This document shows, piece after piece, positions 26,101 to 34,595 of a stretch of DNA of 64,000 nucleotides. The first letter of the stretch is position 1. Every line of letters starts with the position of its first letter. This DNA is from G963662905 sp963676415. GTDB lineage: Bacteria; Bacteroidota; Bacteroidia; Bacteroidales; WRLA01. Location: NCBI GenBank assembly GCA_963676415.1, contig OY781097.1:3162001-3226000 (forward strand), given 5' to 3'. Made by a program: the position numbers and the translations under genes. Under the pieces are notes generated by a model. It was not told the origin of the DNA, did no database searches, and saw only the letters and a list, made by a program, of their open reading frames with translations.

Positions 26101-27836
26101 ATGTCAGCGAAGTGTCGCATCCGGAAGACCGCCAGCGTAATGCAGATTGGCTATATCAGCTGTTTCGGGGAAATATCTCCAGCTACCGTTTCGAAAAGCG
26201 CTACATCCGTAAAGACGGCAGTTGGTTTTGGGCCGACCTCTCTGTTTCGTCCTTCTTTGGCCCCAATGATGAAAAACTCGCCATTGGTACTATTATCGAC
26301 ATCACCGACGCCAAAAACCTGCAGCAAAAACTGGAATATGCCATGAAGGAAGCACGTGAGGCAAACCGCTCCAAAAGCGAATTCCTGGCAAATATGAGCC
26401 ACGAAATACGCACGCCGCTCAATTCGGTAATTGGATTTACTGATCTTTTGGAATCGCTCATCGAAGACCCCAAAAAGAAAAGCTATCTCGATTCCATTAA
26501 AACCGGCGGAAAAAACCTGCTGATGCTCATTAACGATATCCTCGATTTGTCGAAAATTGAAGCCGGACGGATGGAGCTGCAACCTGAAGCCGTTTCTGTA
26601 AAATCCCTAATGGAAGAAGTGCGGCAGATATTTTCACTGCGTATCGAAGAAAAACAGCTTGATTTTATCCTGGAATATGATGATGATTTGCCGCAAAGGC
26701 TGATCCTTGATGAAATCCGCCTAAGACAAGTGATTTTCAATCTGGTAGGTAATGCCATAAAGTTCACGCATCGCGGTTTTGTGCGCCTGAAACTGCTCAA
26801 AACATTTGAATATCCCGGCAAAAAGGCCATTGATATGAGCATTCTCGTGGAAGATTCCGGTATCGGCATTGCACGCGATCAGCAGAAACTTATTTTTGAA
26901 GCATTCCGCCAACAGGCCGGACAGAGCAACAGAAAATATGGGGGGACCGGCCTTGGACTGGCTATCAGCAAGCGGCTTGTGGAAATGATGGACGGGCAAA
27001 TCAGCCTTTCAAGCGAATTGAGAAAAGGTTCCGTTTTTAAAGTCAGCTTCAAAAATGTGAAAATCAGCGACGGATTGCAGATGAAAAATGATGAAGTAGC
27101 TGATATTGACCTTACTACGCTGCGTTTTGACGGTCAGTGCGTTTTGGTTGTAGATGATATTGAGCTGAACCGGAAATTCCTTACCGAAAGCCTGAGCGCC
27201 AAAGGATTGAATCCCCTTGAGGCTTCTAATGGCCGCGAGGCGCTGCAGCAGATGAGAATCCATAAACCCGACCTGATTTTAATGGATTTGCGCATGCCGG
27301 TCATGGATGGCTATGAAGCAACACAAATTATCCGCGAAAGTGCTGATTGGAAGGATATTCCAATTATCGCCATTACAGCTTCGGTCATGAGCACAGAACG
27401 CGAAAAAGTTTCCGAAGGGATGTTTCATGCGATGCTCTTCAAACCAATTCCCAGCGAACAGCTTTTTGCACGCATTATGGATTATATTCCTGCCGTAAAA
27501 GTGCTGGAAAAGATGCCCAAAACCGAGATAGGCCCCAACAGCCAGGTGCAACAGCTTTCACCGGATATCCAAAAACTGCTTTCTCAGCATCGCGACCAGC
27601 TGTGGCAACTTTATAATACTGCTGTCGAGCAGGAGCTCTCCGACGACCTGGAGGCATTTAGCCAGGCTTTAAATGCTTTTGCTGCCGAAACTCATCATCC
27701 TGATTTTATAAGATATTCCTCGAAGCTTAACGAACAAATCATTAATTTTGACCTGGATAAACTCAGCACCAGCCTGAGATTGTTCCCGCAGGAATGGGAA
27801 AAACTTGAAAAATGTATGCCCGAAAATGAAGCATAA
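23157..27836 (+). CDS. Cache/HAMP/PAS hybrid sensor histidine kinase
   Basis: 1559 residues from the ATG that follows the -7 box; the frame stays open upstream to 23061. Layout: membrane segment at about residues 6-26, an extracytoplasmic dCache-type sensor (about 30-300, with GVVGIDLSLEYI), second membrane segment about 308-333, HAMP, coiled coil (about 385-440), and five PAS folds (about 445-1060). HisKA follows (NMSHEIRTPLNS, His near 1081), then HATPase_c (NLVGNAIKFTHRG, EDSGIGIA, GGTGLGLAISKR). The receiver domain (LVVDDIELN, phospho-Asp in ILMDLRMP near 1376) is followed by a ~120-residue tail that may be an Hpt-like helical module, though no clear Hpt His motif is seen. The next gene starts 11 bp before this stop, so the genes are translationally coupled. 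Confidence 0.92.
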   Translation: MKIGTKILLVFLLAITLSFGTIEIMISNKLDEHTREYAFDIAVENASRQSLEIQNEFNQAIAISRTMAYSLGQLSEWKLTERDFVDSIFRNILHENNAYTAVWTVWEPDAFDGKDAAFVNHPASDSSGRLLTSWLRNEDSVWVEADRYYDTADYYQIPKKEGHILFSNPFLYNDIYVVNAIAPVYVHNKFSGVVGIDLSLEYIYHQLHGCDIFGDGSNFVIAANGAIAMDSESELRTGGIFQPFLEDTLIRDAVLNGKSLSLQNPGNQNEPETLDIYNPIHIKGADVNWSLLVRTPLEAILAPSRAVRNQLIIVGLAGSISILLLLFLVIKFFGRPVGNMSRNLSLLTRGQTSGFSGVDTSRKDEIGEMNRSFLHLVETVEQKKQTEDALLKAKEETDRKNKTISELNKDLEKRVRQRTLSLHAEIEERGRAEARLRMSQGILNIAQALAKTGSWQISINNQRIQCSDEWCRIHNQKKTSLARGLDYLAPDLILPEDRRLFIQQLNNLLNRKINASEGQYRLIVNKQIHWISWAAQISEDTETAQLYITGATQDISLRKQYEEHLQDYRLIINASGEYMALVDMDFSFHAISNSLATKLKRRKEEVLGTQISDIFDNAANAGLVQSLLGRVKKEGSLREQHWLSFSASARPAFMDVKMINVVSESRDIERIVISMNDITELKNTEQQLKIFKRLVDASGLGFGMCSLDARLSYQNPSLQEMCGRKALEDGLGEDIFKLYDEDSATFIREEIWPKLLKGGQWMGEMDIIGAFGARIPTLQNFFIINDYDERPAYIGFVLTNISKRKAIQDQLEYQARILQNVTDAIISTDEEYKILTMNASAEKLLGWKLEECKGNDLRMFWHRTESPGIPTEIRQKLNESGNWLGETLLFKRDGTSLVSLSSLSMLADERGDHNGMVMVINDLTHQKEAEEARMRSERNFAAIFHHAAIGMDVLDEKGNFREFNNTFLHMLGYPQEELKNLNVSEVSHPEDRQRNADWLYQLFRGNISSYRFEKRYIRKDGSWFWADLSVSSFFGPNDEKLAIGTIIDITDAKNLQQKLEYAMKEAREANRSKSEFLANMSHEIRTPLNSVIGFTDLLESLIEDPKKKSYLDSIKTGGKNLLMLINDILDLSKIEAGRMELQPEAVSVKSLMEEVRQIFSLRIEEKQLDFILEYDDDLPQRLILDEIRLRQVIFNLVGNAIKFTHRGFVRLKLLKTFEYPGKKAIDMSILVEDSGIGIARDQQKLIFEAFRQQAGQSNRKYGGTGLGLAISKRLVEMMDGQISLSSELRKGSVFKVSFKNVKISDGLQMKNDEVADIDLTTLRFDGQCVLVVDDIELNRKFLTESLSAKGLNPLEASNGREALQQMRIHKPDLILMDLRMPVMDGYEATQIIRESADWKDIPIIAITASVMSTEREKVSEGMFHAMLFKPIPSEQLFARIMDYIPAVKVLEKMPKTEIGPNSQVQQLSPDIQKLLSQHRDQLWQLYNTAVEQELSDDLEAFSQALNAFAAETHHPDFIRYSSKLNEQIINFDLDKLSTSLRLFPQEWEKLEKCMPENEA

Positions 27837-28965
27837 AAGTGAATATAAAATCCTGATCGTTGATGATATCCCTGAAAATATCAAAGTAGCAGCCAATTTT
27901 TTGCGAAAATATGGCTACAATATCAGCTTTGCAATGGATGGCGCACAAGCACTAAAAAAAGCAGGGCAGATTAATTTTGACCTGATCCTTCTCGATATCA
28001 TGTTGCCCGATACAGAAGGTTATGATGTGTGCCTGAAATTGAAAGAACAGGATTACTACAAAGATGTTCCGGTGATTTTTCTTACCGCAAGGGCGGATAT
28101 CCAAAGTATAGTAAAAGGTTTTGAAAGCGGTGGGGCCGATTATATCACCAAACCTTTTAATGGGCATGAACTCTATCAACGTGTTCGTAATCAATTGGAT
28201 TTGAGGGAAGCACGCAATGAGCTGGCGCGAAAAAACGAGCATCTGCTGCGCTCCAATAAAACCCGCGACCTGCTTATGAGCATGATGTCGCACGACCTGC
28301 TCGGACCATTGAGCACTGCGGCAGTTTCTACCGAAAGCATCGCAAGGGGTGAAGTCAGCCTTTCCGAGCGCGATATGAAATCTTTTATGCTAAGCCTGCA
28401 CGAGAGCTTGAAAAGCATTTCAACGACAATGGAAAATGTGCTCCTCTGGGCCCGATCGCAAAAAGAGGCAATTCAGTATGACATAAAAAAGTTTAACATT
28501 TCGCTTCTTGCCGATAAGATGGTTAACCTTCTCCAGCCTATGGCAGCGCGCAAAGGCATTAACCTTTTTAGTAATTTGCTCGAGGACTATTATGTTCAGG
28601 CCGATGCCAATACCGTTGAAGTTATTATACGCAATTTGCTCAATAATGCGCTCAAATATACACCCACCGGAGGCGAGGTTTCCGTGGATTGCAGTTTCTC
28701 GGAAAACGCTTGTCATCTCAAAGTGAAAGATAATGGTAAAGGCATGAGCCAGGAGGAAATAGAGAAAATTTTCAGCGATCAGCATTATTCTACCTGGGGC
28801 ACAAAACGCGAAAAAGGTTTTGGGCTGGGTTTGGAAATAAGCCGACTGTTTGCTGCCCGAAATAATGGAAAGCTTTATTGTGTCAGTGAGCCGGGCGAAG
28901 GCAGTACGTTTACTCTGGAGCTGCCTTTAAACAAAGACCCCAACAAAGACCTACAAGGTTTTTAA
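27826..28965 (+). CDS. Soluble REC-histidine kinase fusion
   Basis: 379 residues starting at the ATG that overlaps the upstream kinase stop by 11 bp; the longer frame uses a TTG at 27805. The N-terminal receiver domain (ILIVDDIPEN, phospho-Asp in LILLDIMLPD, the TAR and KPFNG motifs) is joined by a short coiled coil to HisKA (MMSHDLLGPLS) and HATPase_c (NLLNNALKYTP, DNGKGMS, GFGLGLEI). No membrane segment. The design, a receiver feeding a kinase, makes it a candidate intermediate relay: it could take phosphate from the membrane kinase upstream and pass a signal to the REC-cyclase downstream. That order is inferred from gene order only. Confidence 0.9.
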   Translation: MKHKSEYKILIVDDIPENIKVAANFLRKYGYNISFAMDGAQALKKAGQINFDLILLDIMLPDTEGYDVCLKLKEQDYYKDVPVIFLTARADIQSIVKGFESGGADYITKPFNGHELYQRVRNQLDLREARNELARKNEHLLRSNKTRDLLMSMMSHDLLGPLSTAAVSTESIARGEVSLSERDMKSFMLSLHESLKSISTTMENVLLWARSQKEAIQYDIKKFNISLLADKMVNLLQPMAARKGINLFSNLLEDYYVQADANTVEVIIRNLLNNALKYTPTGGEVSVDCSFSENACHLKVKDNGKGMSQEEIEKIFSDQHYSTWGTKREKGFGLGLEISRLFAARNNGKLYCVSEPGEGSTFTLELPLNKDPNKDLQGF

Positions 28966-28981
28966 AACATTGTAAGTCTTT
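28945..28981 (+). terminator. Imperfect long hairpin between REC-kinase and REC-cyclase genes
   Basis: AAAGAC-TACAA-GTTTT pairs with AAAAC-TTGTA-GTCTTT, interrupted by two single mismatches, over 28945-28981, spanning the REC-kinase stop codon. It resembles a common Bacteroidota intergenic hairpin. It has no real U-tract, so it may attenuate rather than end transcription before the cyclase gene. Confidence 0.55.
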
Positions 28982-29004
28982 GAATTATACAGTCAGAATA
29001 AATT

Positions 29005-30087
29005 ATGAGTACAAGCGGTTATAAAATTCTCATTGTTGATGATATTGCGGATAATATTCGTGTCGCAGCTAATATTTTGCGCGCAAAAGGCTATAATGTA
29101 AGTTATGCACGCAATGGAAAAGAAGCGCTGGCACGCGTTGAAAAGGTTAATTTCGATTTGATCCTGCTTGATATCATGATGCCGGAAATGGATGGCTTTG
29201 AAGTTTGTAAAATATTGAAATCCAAAACGAAAACCAAAAGGATTCCCATTATCTTCCTTACGGCCAAAACAGATACAGAAAGCATTGTAAAAGGATTCAG
29301 ACTCGGTGGCGTGGATTATATCACCAAGCCTTTTAATGGTATTGAACTCGAAGCGCGTGTAAATACACATGTGAGGCTGCTGCATGCTTACCGGCGTTTG
29401 GCTGTGGCCAATGAAGAAATCAGGAAAGAGCGCAAAAAAGCAGATCAGTTGCTCCGAAGTATTTTTCCTGCCACGGTTGCCGAAGACCTGAAAAATACCG
29501 GTACAACCGAACCTAAAGCTTTTGAAGGAGTTACGGTTTTTTTTAGTGATATTGTGGGCTATACGCCACGTGTTGCACAGCTAAAACCCGAGCAGATTAT
29601 TGCCGAACTCAATGAGATTTTTTCTGCATATGATGCCATTATGGAACAACATCATTGCGAGCGCATCCAAACAGTGGGTGATGGTTACCTTGCGGTTTGC
29701 GGGATGCCTCGCGTAGATCCGGATCATGCACTAAATATGGTTGCAGCTGCGCGCGATATTCTTGATTTTATGGACGATCGCAACCGCAAAGCCCTGGAAA
29801 ATGGCAACGAACAGTGGAATATACGAATCGGGATGCATACAGGTAGGGTAGTGGGGGGCGTAATCGGAATAACGCGCTATGCCTATGGCGTTTTCGGCGA
29901 TACAATTAATACGGCTTCGCGCATGGAAACAACAGGGTTGCCCATGCGTATCAACATCAGTGAAACAACCGCATCATACATTAAAAATCACTATCACCTG
30001 ATGGATCGCGGATTTACCGATGTAAAAGGAAAAGGAATGATGAAAATGTATTTCGTTGGTGATAAGATTTCTAAATCTAAATCTTAA
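29005..30087 (+). CDS. REC-class III adenylate/guanylate cyclase
   Basis: 360 residues. An N-terminal receiver domain (ILIVDDIADN, phospho-Asp in LILLDIMMPEMDG, KPFNG) closely resembles that of the preceding REC-kinase. A coiled-coil linker (about 130-165) leads to a class III cyclase domain (about 172-350). Both metal-binding Asp motifs are present (VFFSDIVGYT and TVGDGYLAV), as is the VFGDTINTASRME segment with the transition-state Asn/Arg. Product (cAMP or cGMP) cannot be assigned with confidence. It is the output enzyme of the three-gene set, predicted to be switched by phosphorylation of its receiver. A fragment similar to its 3' end lies downstream at 30625-30668. Confidence 0.92.
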   Translation: MSTSGYKILIVDDIADNIRVAANILRAKGYNVSYARNGKEALARVEKVNFDLILLDIMMPEMDGFEVCKILKSKTKTKRIPIIFLTAKTDTESIVKGFRLGGVDYITKPFNGIELEARVNTHVRLLHAYRRLAVANEEIRKERKKADQLLRSIFPATVAEDLKNTGTTEPKAFEGVTVFFSDIVGYTPRVAQLKPEQIIAELNEIFSAYDAIMEQHHCERIQTVGDGYLAVCGMPRVDPDHALNMVAAARDILDFMDDRNRKALENGNEQWNIRIGMHTGRVVGGVIGITRYAYGVFGDTINTASRMETTGLPMRINISETTASYIKNHYHLMDRGFTDVKGKGMMKMYFVGDKISKSKS

Positions 30088-30384
30088 TCTATTCATCGGA
30101 TAACTCAATTACTGTTTTCCGTATTATAAATAGTATTTGTCTATAAAGCCTTTTGCATTGGGTGTGTCGATTTCATTTTAATAGATATTTGTTCGTAATA
30201 TAAGTACTTATGAAATCGGGATAAACTAGCTGTTTTGCGGATACTTCTACTGATTTTACGATAGACTCGATTTTTTAATCAATTTGTTTTCAAAACAAGA
30301 ATTATCCTCGTTTAGACTGCGGGCGGGCCTGTCAAAACAGTGGTTCTTGAGCCTGTCGAAAGACGAGCCGGATGAGGGTGAATT

Positions 30385-30530
30385 CCCGATGCTTAGAATC
30401 CCATCAAAGGGCCTAAAGCTTTGCCGAGGCACGAGGCACTACTTTGATTGGAAATTCTTGGCATCGGGAAGAGCGGGGGGAGCATTGTTTTGACTTGGCT
30501 TTTTGTTTCCTTTTGTGCCAAGACAAAAGG
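30385..30530 (+). repeat. REP-like inverted repeats in the cyclase-NlpC interval
   Basis: Two nested structures. 30385-30409 (CCCGATGCTTAGAATCCC...) pairs imperfectly with 30442-30468 (...AATTCTTGGCATCGGG). A short 8-bp hairpin, CCTTTTGT/ACAAAAGG, lies at 30509-30530. Just upstream, TTGAGCCTGTCGAAAG (about 30348-30363) looks like another REP-type fragment. No ORF in 30088-30624 is convincing. Confidence 0.6.
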
Positions 30531-30624
30531 AATAAAAATGACGGTCGAAGGCATGCTGTATGTTCAATATCTTTATGGTTTACAGACACCTAAAGTTAAA
30601 AATGGGAGTCTTATCCTGAAAACA

Positions 30625-30668
30625 GTAAAAGGAATAATGAAAATGTATTTCGTTGGTGAGAAAATCTC
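30625..30668 (+). pseudogene. Decayed copy of the cyclase gene 3' end
   Basis: 30631-30667 matches 30034-30070 of the cyclase gene at 33 of 37 bases, same strand and frame, encoding MKMYFVGEKIS against MKMYFVGDKIS. Upstream similarity is lost apart from a VKG residue run. It ends 85 bp before the NlpC/P60 stop. Probably a leftover of a duplicated cyclase gene. Confidence 0.55.
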
Positions 30669-30752
30669 CGAAGATTATTCATTTATTGGATTAGGCAAAG
30701 TTATCCGATATATGAGGTTTTAACATACTGTTTAACAGTATGTTAATATTGA

Positions 30753-31532
30753 TTAAAAGATGTTTCGTTTGATCAGCCGCAAATTGTGCGTGTAGCGCTT
30801 TTGCTTTTCATTGTAAATACCGTGATGATCAATTCGGTCGCGGCGCACTTCACCACTGGCATGGATAATATTCTCAGGATCTGTTAGTATCCCCACATGG
30901 ATGATGTTGCCTTCTTGATTATCAAAAAAGGCAAGATCACCGGCCTGAGCTTCCGAAATGAAATTTATTGTTTCGCCATAATTTGCCTGAAAAGATGCAT
31001 CGCGTTCTAAACGGATACCGAATATTTTAAAGAGCAGCTGAACAAATCCTGAGCAGTCGAAACCCAGGCAGCTTTTTCCGCCCCAGAGGTAAGGTGATCC
31101 GATAAAACCCTCTGCAACAGACACAATGTCTGCTCCTTTCGCTGAACGGATGGGAGAAAAATCATTTTCATTAGCTGTAATTTTTATTTCGCTGATATTG
31201 TGCAGGATATCAGCCGGCGGCAAACACGCCCCAAAAGGAATAAACGCTTGTTTTTGGTCATTGACCCGTGCCTCTCCAACCGCCTTGTTGCAATATCGGA
31301 AATCCTTCGACCAACGTATAGCTTCATAAGTCTCCTGCGAAATTATTATGAGCTGCTTGGGATCAATCCAACCCGAATATTTGTCAAATTCTAGCCGCAC
31401 CAACCACCATTTATCATATTTTTCAATAATTTCTATAGCTTCGCCAAATAAAGCCTGACTAATCATTTCCGAGCGGTCGTCCTGTTCGAGACGCAAAGGT
31501 ACTATTGGTAAATGAACAATTCCGTATTCCAT
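30753..31532 (-). CDS. SH3/NlpC-P60 cell-wall peptidase
   Basis: 259 residues from the Met that begins MEYGIVHLPIVPLR, the family's usual start; the frame stays open to 31679 but those 49 codons overlap the divergent promoter. N-terminal bacterial SH3-like region (about 5-100), then an NlpC/P60 papain-like domain: catalytic Cys in FDCSGFVQL, His in IHVGIL, and the third polar residue near HASGEVRRD. SPYLWGGKSCLGFDC is the typical lead-in. Known activity: hydrolysis of D-gamma-glutamyl-diaminopimelate bonds in peptidoglycan. No signal peptide is seen at this start, as for many Bacteroidota relatives, so export or a cytosolic muropeptide-recycling role is open. Confidence 0.88.
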   Translation of the reverse strand: MEYGIVHLPIVPLRLEQDDRSEMISQALFGEAIEIIEKYDKWWLVRLEFDKYSGWIDPKQLIIISQETYEAIRWSKDFRYCNKAVGEARVNDQKQAFIPFGACLPPADILHNISEIKITANENDFSPIRSAKGADIVSVAEGFIGSPYLWGGKSCLGFDCSGFVQLLFKIFGIRLERDASFQANYGETINFISEAQAGDLAFFDNQEGNIIHVGILTDPENIIHASGEVRRDRIDHHGIYNEKQKRYTHNLRLIKRNIF

Positions 31533-31685
31533 AATATGCTGGGTTTTTCGTAAAGAGCCTGGGCAATCCAGAACTCTAAGCGTAAAAATACGGATTTTTT
31601 GCCAGTTGAACGGGCTTTTTATTAATTTCGTCTGTTTTAATGACATCAGGATTTTCCGAAATGCAGCAAAAAAATGCATTTTTGA

Positions 31686-31693
31686 TATTTTTG
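31686..31693 (+). promoter_or_regulatory. -7 box of the HD phosphohydrolase gene
   Basis: TATTTTTG matches TAnnTTTG, 18 nt before the ATG at 31712, favouring that start over 31640. Confidence 0.6.
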
Positions 31694-31711
31694 CGGTTCA
31701 AATCAGATTTA

Positions 31712-33781
31712 ATGAAGAATTCAGTTTCAAAATTCAGTGCATATTATCCCTTGGTGAGTAAGATTTTTTTATTTGCTGTTGCGGTGATCATTATCATTTT
31801 TATTTTGCCCGGCGAAACTCGCTTTCGTTATGATTTTCAGCGTGGAAAGCCATGGGTTTATGAGGATTTGATTGCGCCTTTCAGTTTTTCGGTTCATAAA
31901 TCGAAAGAAAAGCTCGATGAGGAAAGGGAAGCCCTGAAATCAAATGCACCAATGTATTTTGTGAGTGATCCGGTTATGGATTCAATGAACCGTTTGCGTT
32001 TTATCCGTGAATTTAATAAAAGCTGGGATGCTGATTTTGCTGAAAATGCTCAAAATAGGGATCGCTTTGCTGCTCTGTCTTATGCGCTGGGCTTGTTCGA
32101 TACGGTTTTTCATGCCGGTTTGATTGAAATGCGTCCCGAATTACGCGAAAACCTTGCCTTAAAACAGGTTTATGTGCGCTCCGGTGCCGATATGCGCGAA
32201 AAAGACGCCAATAGTTTTTTTAGCATACAATCTGCCGATGCCTATTTTAGGAAACATCTAAAGGATTTTGATCCTGCTTTGCAATCTTTTATGCTGGCGC
32301 GATTGCAGAATGCGCTGATGCATAATGTTTTATATGATGATGTTTATACGCAGAAAGAATTGTTGCAGCGGGTTAAAAATATGTCGCTTACAACAGGAAT
32401 GGTTCAGGTTGGTGAGCGCATCATCAGTAAAGGTGAACTGGTTACCAATAATAAATATCAGTTGCTGGATTCGTTGCGGATGGAATATGATCGGAATATT
32501 GGCGGGAAATTAACTGCTCGCTTGGTTTTGCTCGGGAAAATATTATTAGTGCTGATTGCAATCAGTGGTTTGGCATTTTATCTTTACTTTTTTCGCCGCG
32601 ATGTTTTTGAGGAAAATGAACGTCTGGTACTCATCCTTGCAATTATACTGCTGATGGTTTTTATAAGCAGCGTGATGGTAAAAACCAATCCTGAATTTGT
32701 TTACCTCTTGCCATTGTGTATGGCTCCCATTTTAATACGGATCTTTTTTGACAGCCGTTTGGCCTTTTTTATCCACTTTATCACCATTTTTATTGTGGCC
32801 TATACAGTGCCCAATAGTTTCGAGTTTGCTTTTGTGCAGATGTTTGCCGGTCTTGTTACCATTTTTAGTTTTGTTAGCCTGAGGCGACGCGCACAGTTTT
32901 TTATTACTTCACTTTGGGTTTTTTTGGCTTACGCAATAACTTATTCGGGCTTGCACCTTATCCGTGATGGAAGTCTGGCCGGAATCGACAGCATGCACTA
33001 TGCCTATTTTGCCGGTGCTGCATTTTTGATTTTGTTTACGTATCCGCTGATTTTCCTTTTTGAAAAAGTCTTCGGATTGATTACCGATATCACCTTGCTC
33101 GAACTTTCGGATACCAATAACAAACTTTTGCGCCAGTTGTCGAATAAGGCGCCCGGAACATTCCAGCACTGCCTGCAAGTGGCAAATATGGCCGAAGAAG
33201 CAATCCGCGCCATCGATGGGAATCCGCTGCTTGTGCGCGCAGGAGCTTTATATCACGATATCGGGAAAATTGACAGCCCGCTCTTTTTTGTTGAAAATCA
33301 GATCGCTGGATTAAATCCCCACGAAGACCTTTCGCCCATTGAAAGTGCCGATGTGATCATTGGCCATGTTATTAAAGGCGTGGAGATGGCAAAGAAAAAT
33401 AAATTGCCGGAGCAGGTTATTGATTTTATCCGTACCCATCACGGAACACGGAAAACGGATTATTTTTACTTTCAATACCGTAACGAAAATCCCGGAATGG
33501 AAATTGATGAAGACGCCTTCCGCTACCATGGCCCTGCACCTTTTAGTAAAGAAACAGCCGTGCTGATGATGGCCGACAGTGTCGAAGCTGCTTCACGCTC
33601 CATCAAACAGCCCAATGAAGAAAATCTCGACAATCTGGTCGAGAAAATCATTCAGAAACAACTGGAAGATAATCAATTCGATAATGCGGACATTACCCTC
33701 AAAGACATCTCTATGGTGAAAAATATCCTCAAACACAAACTGATGAACATCTATCACCTCCGAATCGAATACCCCTCATAA
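31712..33781 (+). CDS. 7TM-HD family phosphohydrolase (PgpH-like)
   Basis: 689 residues. One N-terminal membrane segment (about 13-33), a large extracytoplasmic region (about 35-280) with KGELVTNNKY-like motifs, seven hydrophobic segments (about 285-470), then a cytosolic HD domain (about 480-640). HD residues are visible in YHDIGKID, GHVIKGVEMA and RTHHGTRKTDYFY; the TAVLMMADSVEAASRS helix is characteristic of the family. PgpH in Listeria degrades c-di-AMP to pApA; that activity is inferred. The stop at 33781 runs directly into minisatellite DNA. Divergent from the NlpC/P60 gene. Confidence 0.92.
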   Translation: MKNSVSKFSAYYPLVSKIFLFAVAVIIIIFILPGETRFRYDFQRGKPWVYEDLIAPFSFSVHKSKEKLDEEREALKSNAPMYFVSDPVMDSMNRLRFIREFNKSWDADFAENAQNRDRFAALSYALGLFDTVFHAGLIEMRPELRENLALKQVYVRSGADMREKDANSFFSIQSADAYFRKHLKDFDPALQSFMLARLQNALMHNVLYDDVYTQKELLQRVKNMSLTTGMVQVGERIISKGELVTNNKYQLLDSLRMEYDRNIGGKLTARLVLLGKILLVLIAISGLAFYLYFFRRDVFEENERLVLILAIILLMVFISSVMVKTNPEFVYLLPLCMAPILIRIFFDSRLAFFIHFITIFIVAYTVPNSFEFAFVQMFAGLVTIFSFVSLRRRAQFFITSLWVFLAYAITYSGLHLIRDGSLAGIDSMHYAYFAGAAFLILFTYPLIFLFEKVFGLITDITLLELSDTNNKLLRQLSNKAPGTFQHCLQVANMAEEAIRAIDGNPLLVRAGALYHDIGKIDSPLFFVENQIAGLNPHEDLSPIESADVIIGHVIKGVEMAKKNKLPEQVIDFIRTHHGTRKTDYFYFQYRNENPGMEIDEDAFRYHGPAPFSKETAVLMMADSVEAASRSIKQPNEENLDNLVEKIIQKQLEDNQFDNADITLKDISMVKNILKHKLMNIYHLRIEYPS

Positions 33782-33970
33782 CTTTCCCGCTTCCCACTTT
33801 CCCACTTTCCACTTTCCTACTTTCCACTTTCCTACTTTCCACTTTCCTACTTCCCACTTTCCTACTTTCCACTTTCCTACTTTCCACTTTCCACTTTCCC
33901 ACTTTCAACTTTCCCACTTTCCCACTTTCCCACTCAAGGTCCCCGAGCGAAGTCGAGGGGCCACTTCCCC
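33782..33970. repeat. Minisatellite array A with GC-rich hairpin
   Basis: Degenerate 7-8 bp units (ACTTTCC, ACTTTCCC, ACTTTCCT) run from the PgpH stop, followed by one hairpin element (33938-33962, GGTCCCCGAGCGAAGTCGAG then GGGCC) preceded by CACTCAA. The array encodes the last residues of the WbqC-like protein on the minus strand. Confidence 0.9.
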
Positions 33971-34591
33971 AACATAAGCCGGAAGCTCCGGCCCTAAATT
34001 AAACAAAGCATCTAAAATACTCAGATTAGGATGAAAAACCTGATCTTCAAATACCTGATAATACTTGGGAAAACAACTGCCCGGAATTATATTCGGCTTT
34101 TTCGGACTTAAAAGATAGCGCCAATCGAAAGGGCTTTCTGTAGGAGGTTTAAATTTTTCTGTAAAAACAAAGGACGTTTTCAGTGCGCATTTTTCAGCAA
34201 AATATCGGATGATTTTATCATTGATTTCCAGGAGTTTGTCTCCGGGTTTTATCGCATAGATTAATTCTTTGACATCATCCTGATAATACAGAAAAAATGG
34301 AGAAGCATTATAGCAGCTTTCTAAGCTCCGCCAGTGCATATTTTGCCATTTTTCCAGGAAAGCAGCTTCCACTTCGCTTATGGGTGTTTTGCTGCCTTTT
34401 GGCCGGAGCAGGGGCATGCTCAATTTCAACTCGCCCTGAGCGCTCAAAATGCTGAAACGGTTACGGTACGTCTGACGCGGAAAATGCTCACAAGCTTCAA
34501 TATGTACCCTTTTAGCACGCGCAGCCAGCCCAAACCACGCAATCGGAGGAAAATAAGCCGTCGATAAATAAATATCATCCAATAGTTCCAT
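33905..34591 (-). CDS. WbqC-like protein with repeat-derived C-terminus
   Basis: 228 residues of the WbqC-like family, found in Bacteroidota and in O-antigen/surface-carbohydrate loci elsewhere; catalytic activity is not established. Family features: STAYFPPIAWF at the N-terminus, HFPRQTYRNRFSIL, the M.WRSLESCYNASPFFLYY core and a late YYQVFEDQVFHPNLSILDALFNLGP. The family core ends at about residue 209. The last ~19 residues (VAPRLRSGTLSGKVGKWES) are encoded by the GC-rich hairpin and minisatellite of array A, so the native stop was apparently lost or replaced. The -7 box lies almost on top of the ATG. Confidence 0.85.
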   Translation of the reverse strand: MELLDDIYLSTAYFPPIAWFGLAARAKRVHIEACEHFPRQTYRNRFSILSAQGELKLSMPLLRPKGSKTPISEVEAAFLEKWQNMHWRSLESCYNASPFFLYYQDDVKELIYAIKPGDKLLEINDKIIRYFAEKCALKTSFVFTEKFKPPTESPFDWRYLLSPKKPNIIPGSCFPKYYQVFEDQVFHPNLSILDALFNLGPELPAYVGEVAPRLRSGTLSGKVGKWES

Positions 34592-34595
34592 AATG

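Noticed and set aside
30448..30723. 91-residue frame after the cyclase gene.
   Set aside because: It starts in REP-like DNA and only its end matches the cyclase C-terminus; taken as a fragment.
31533..31679. Longer N-terminus of the NlpC/P60 protein.
   Set aside because: The family start MEYGI is internal; the extra 49 codons have no homology and approach the divergent PgpH promoter.
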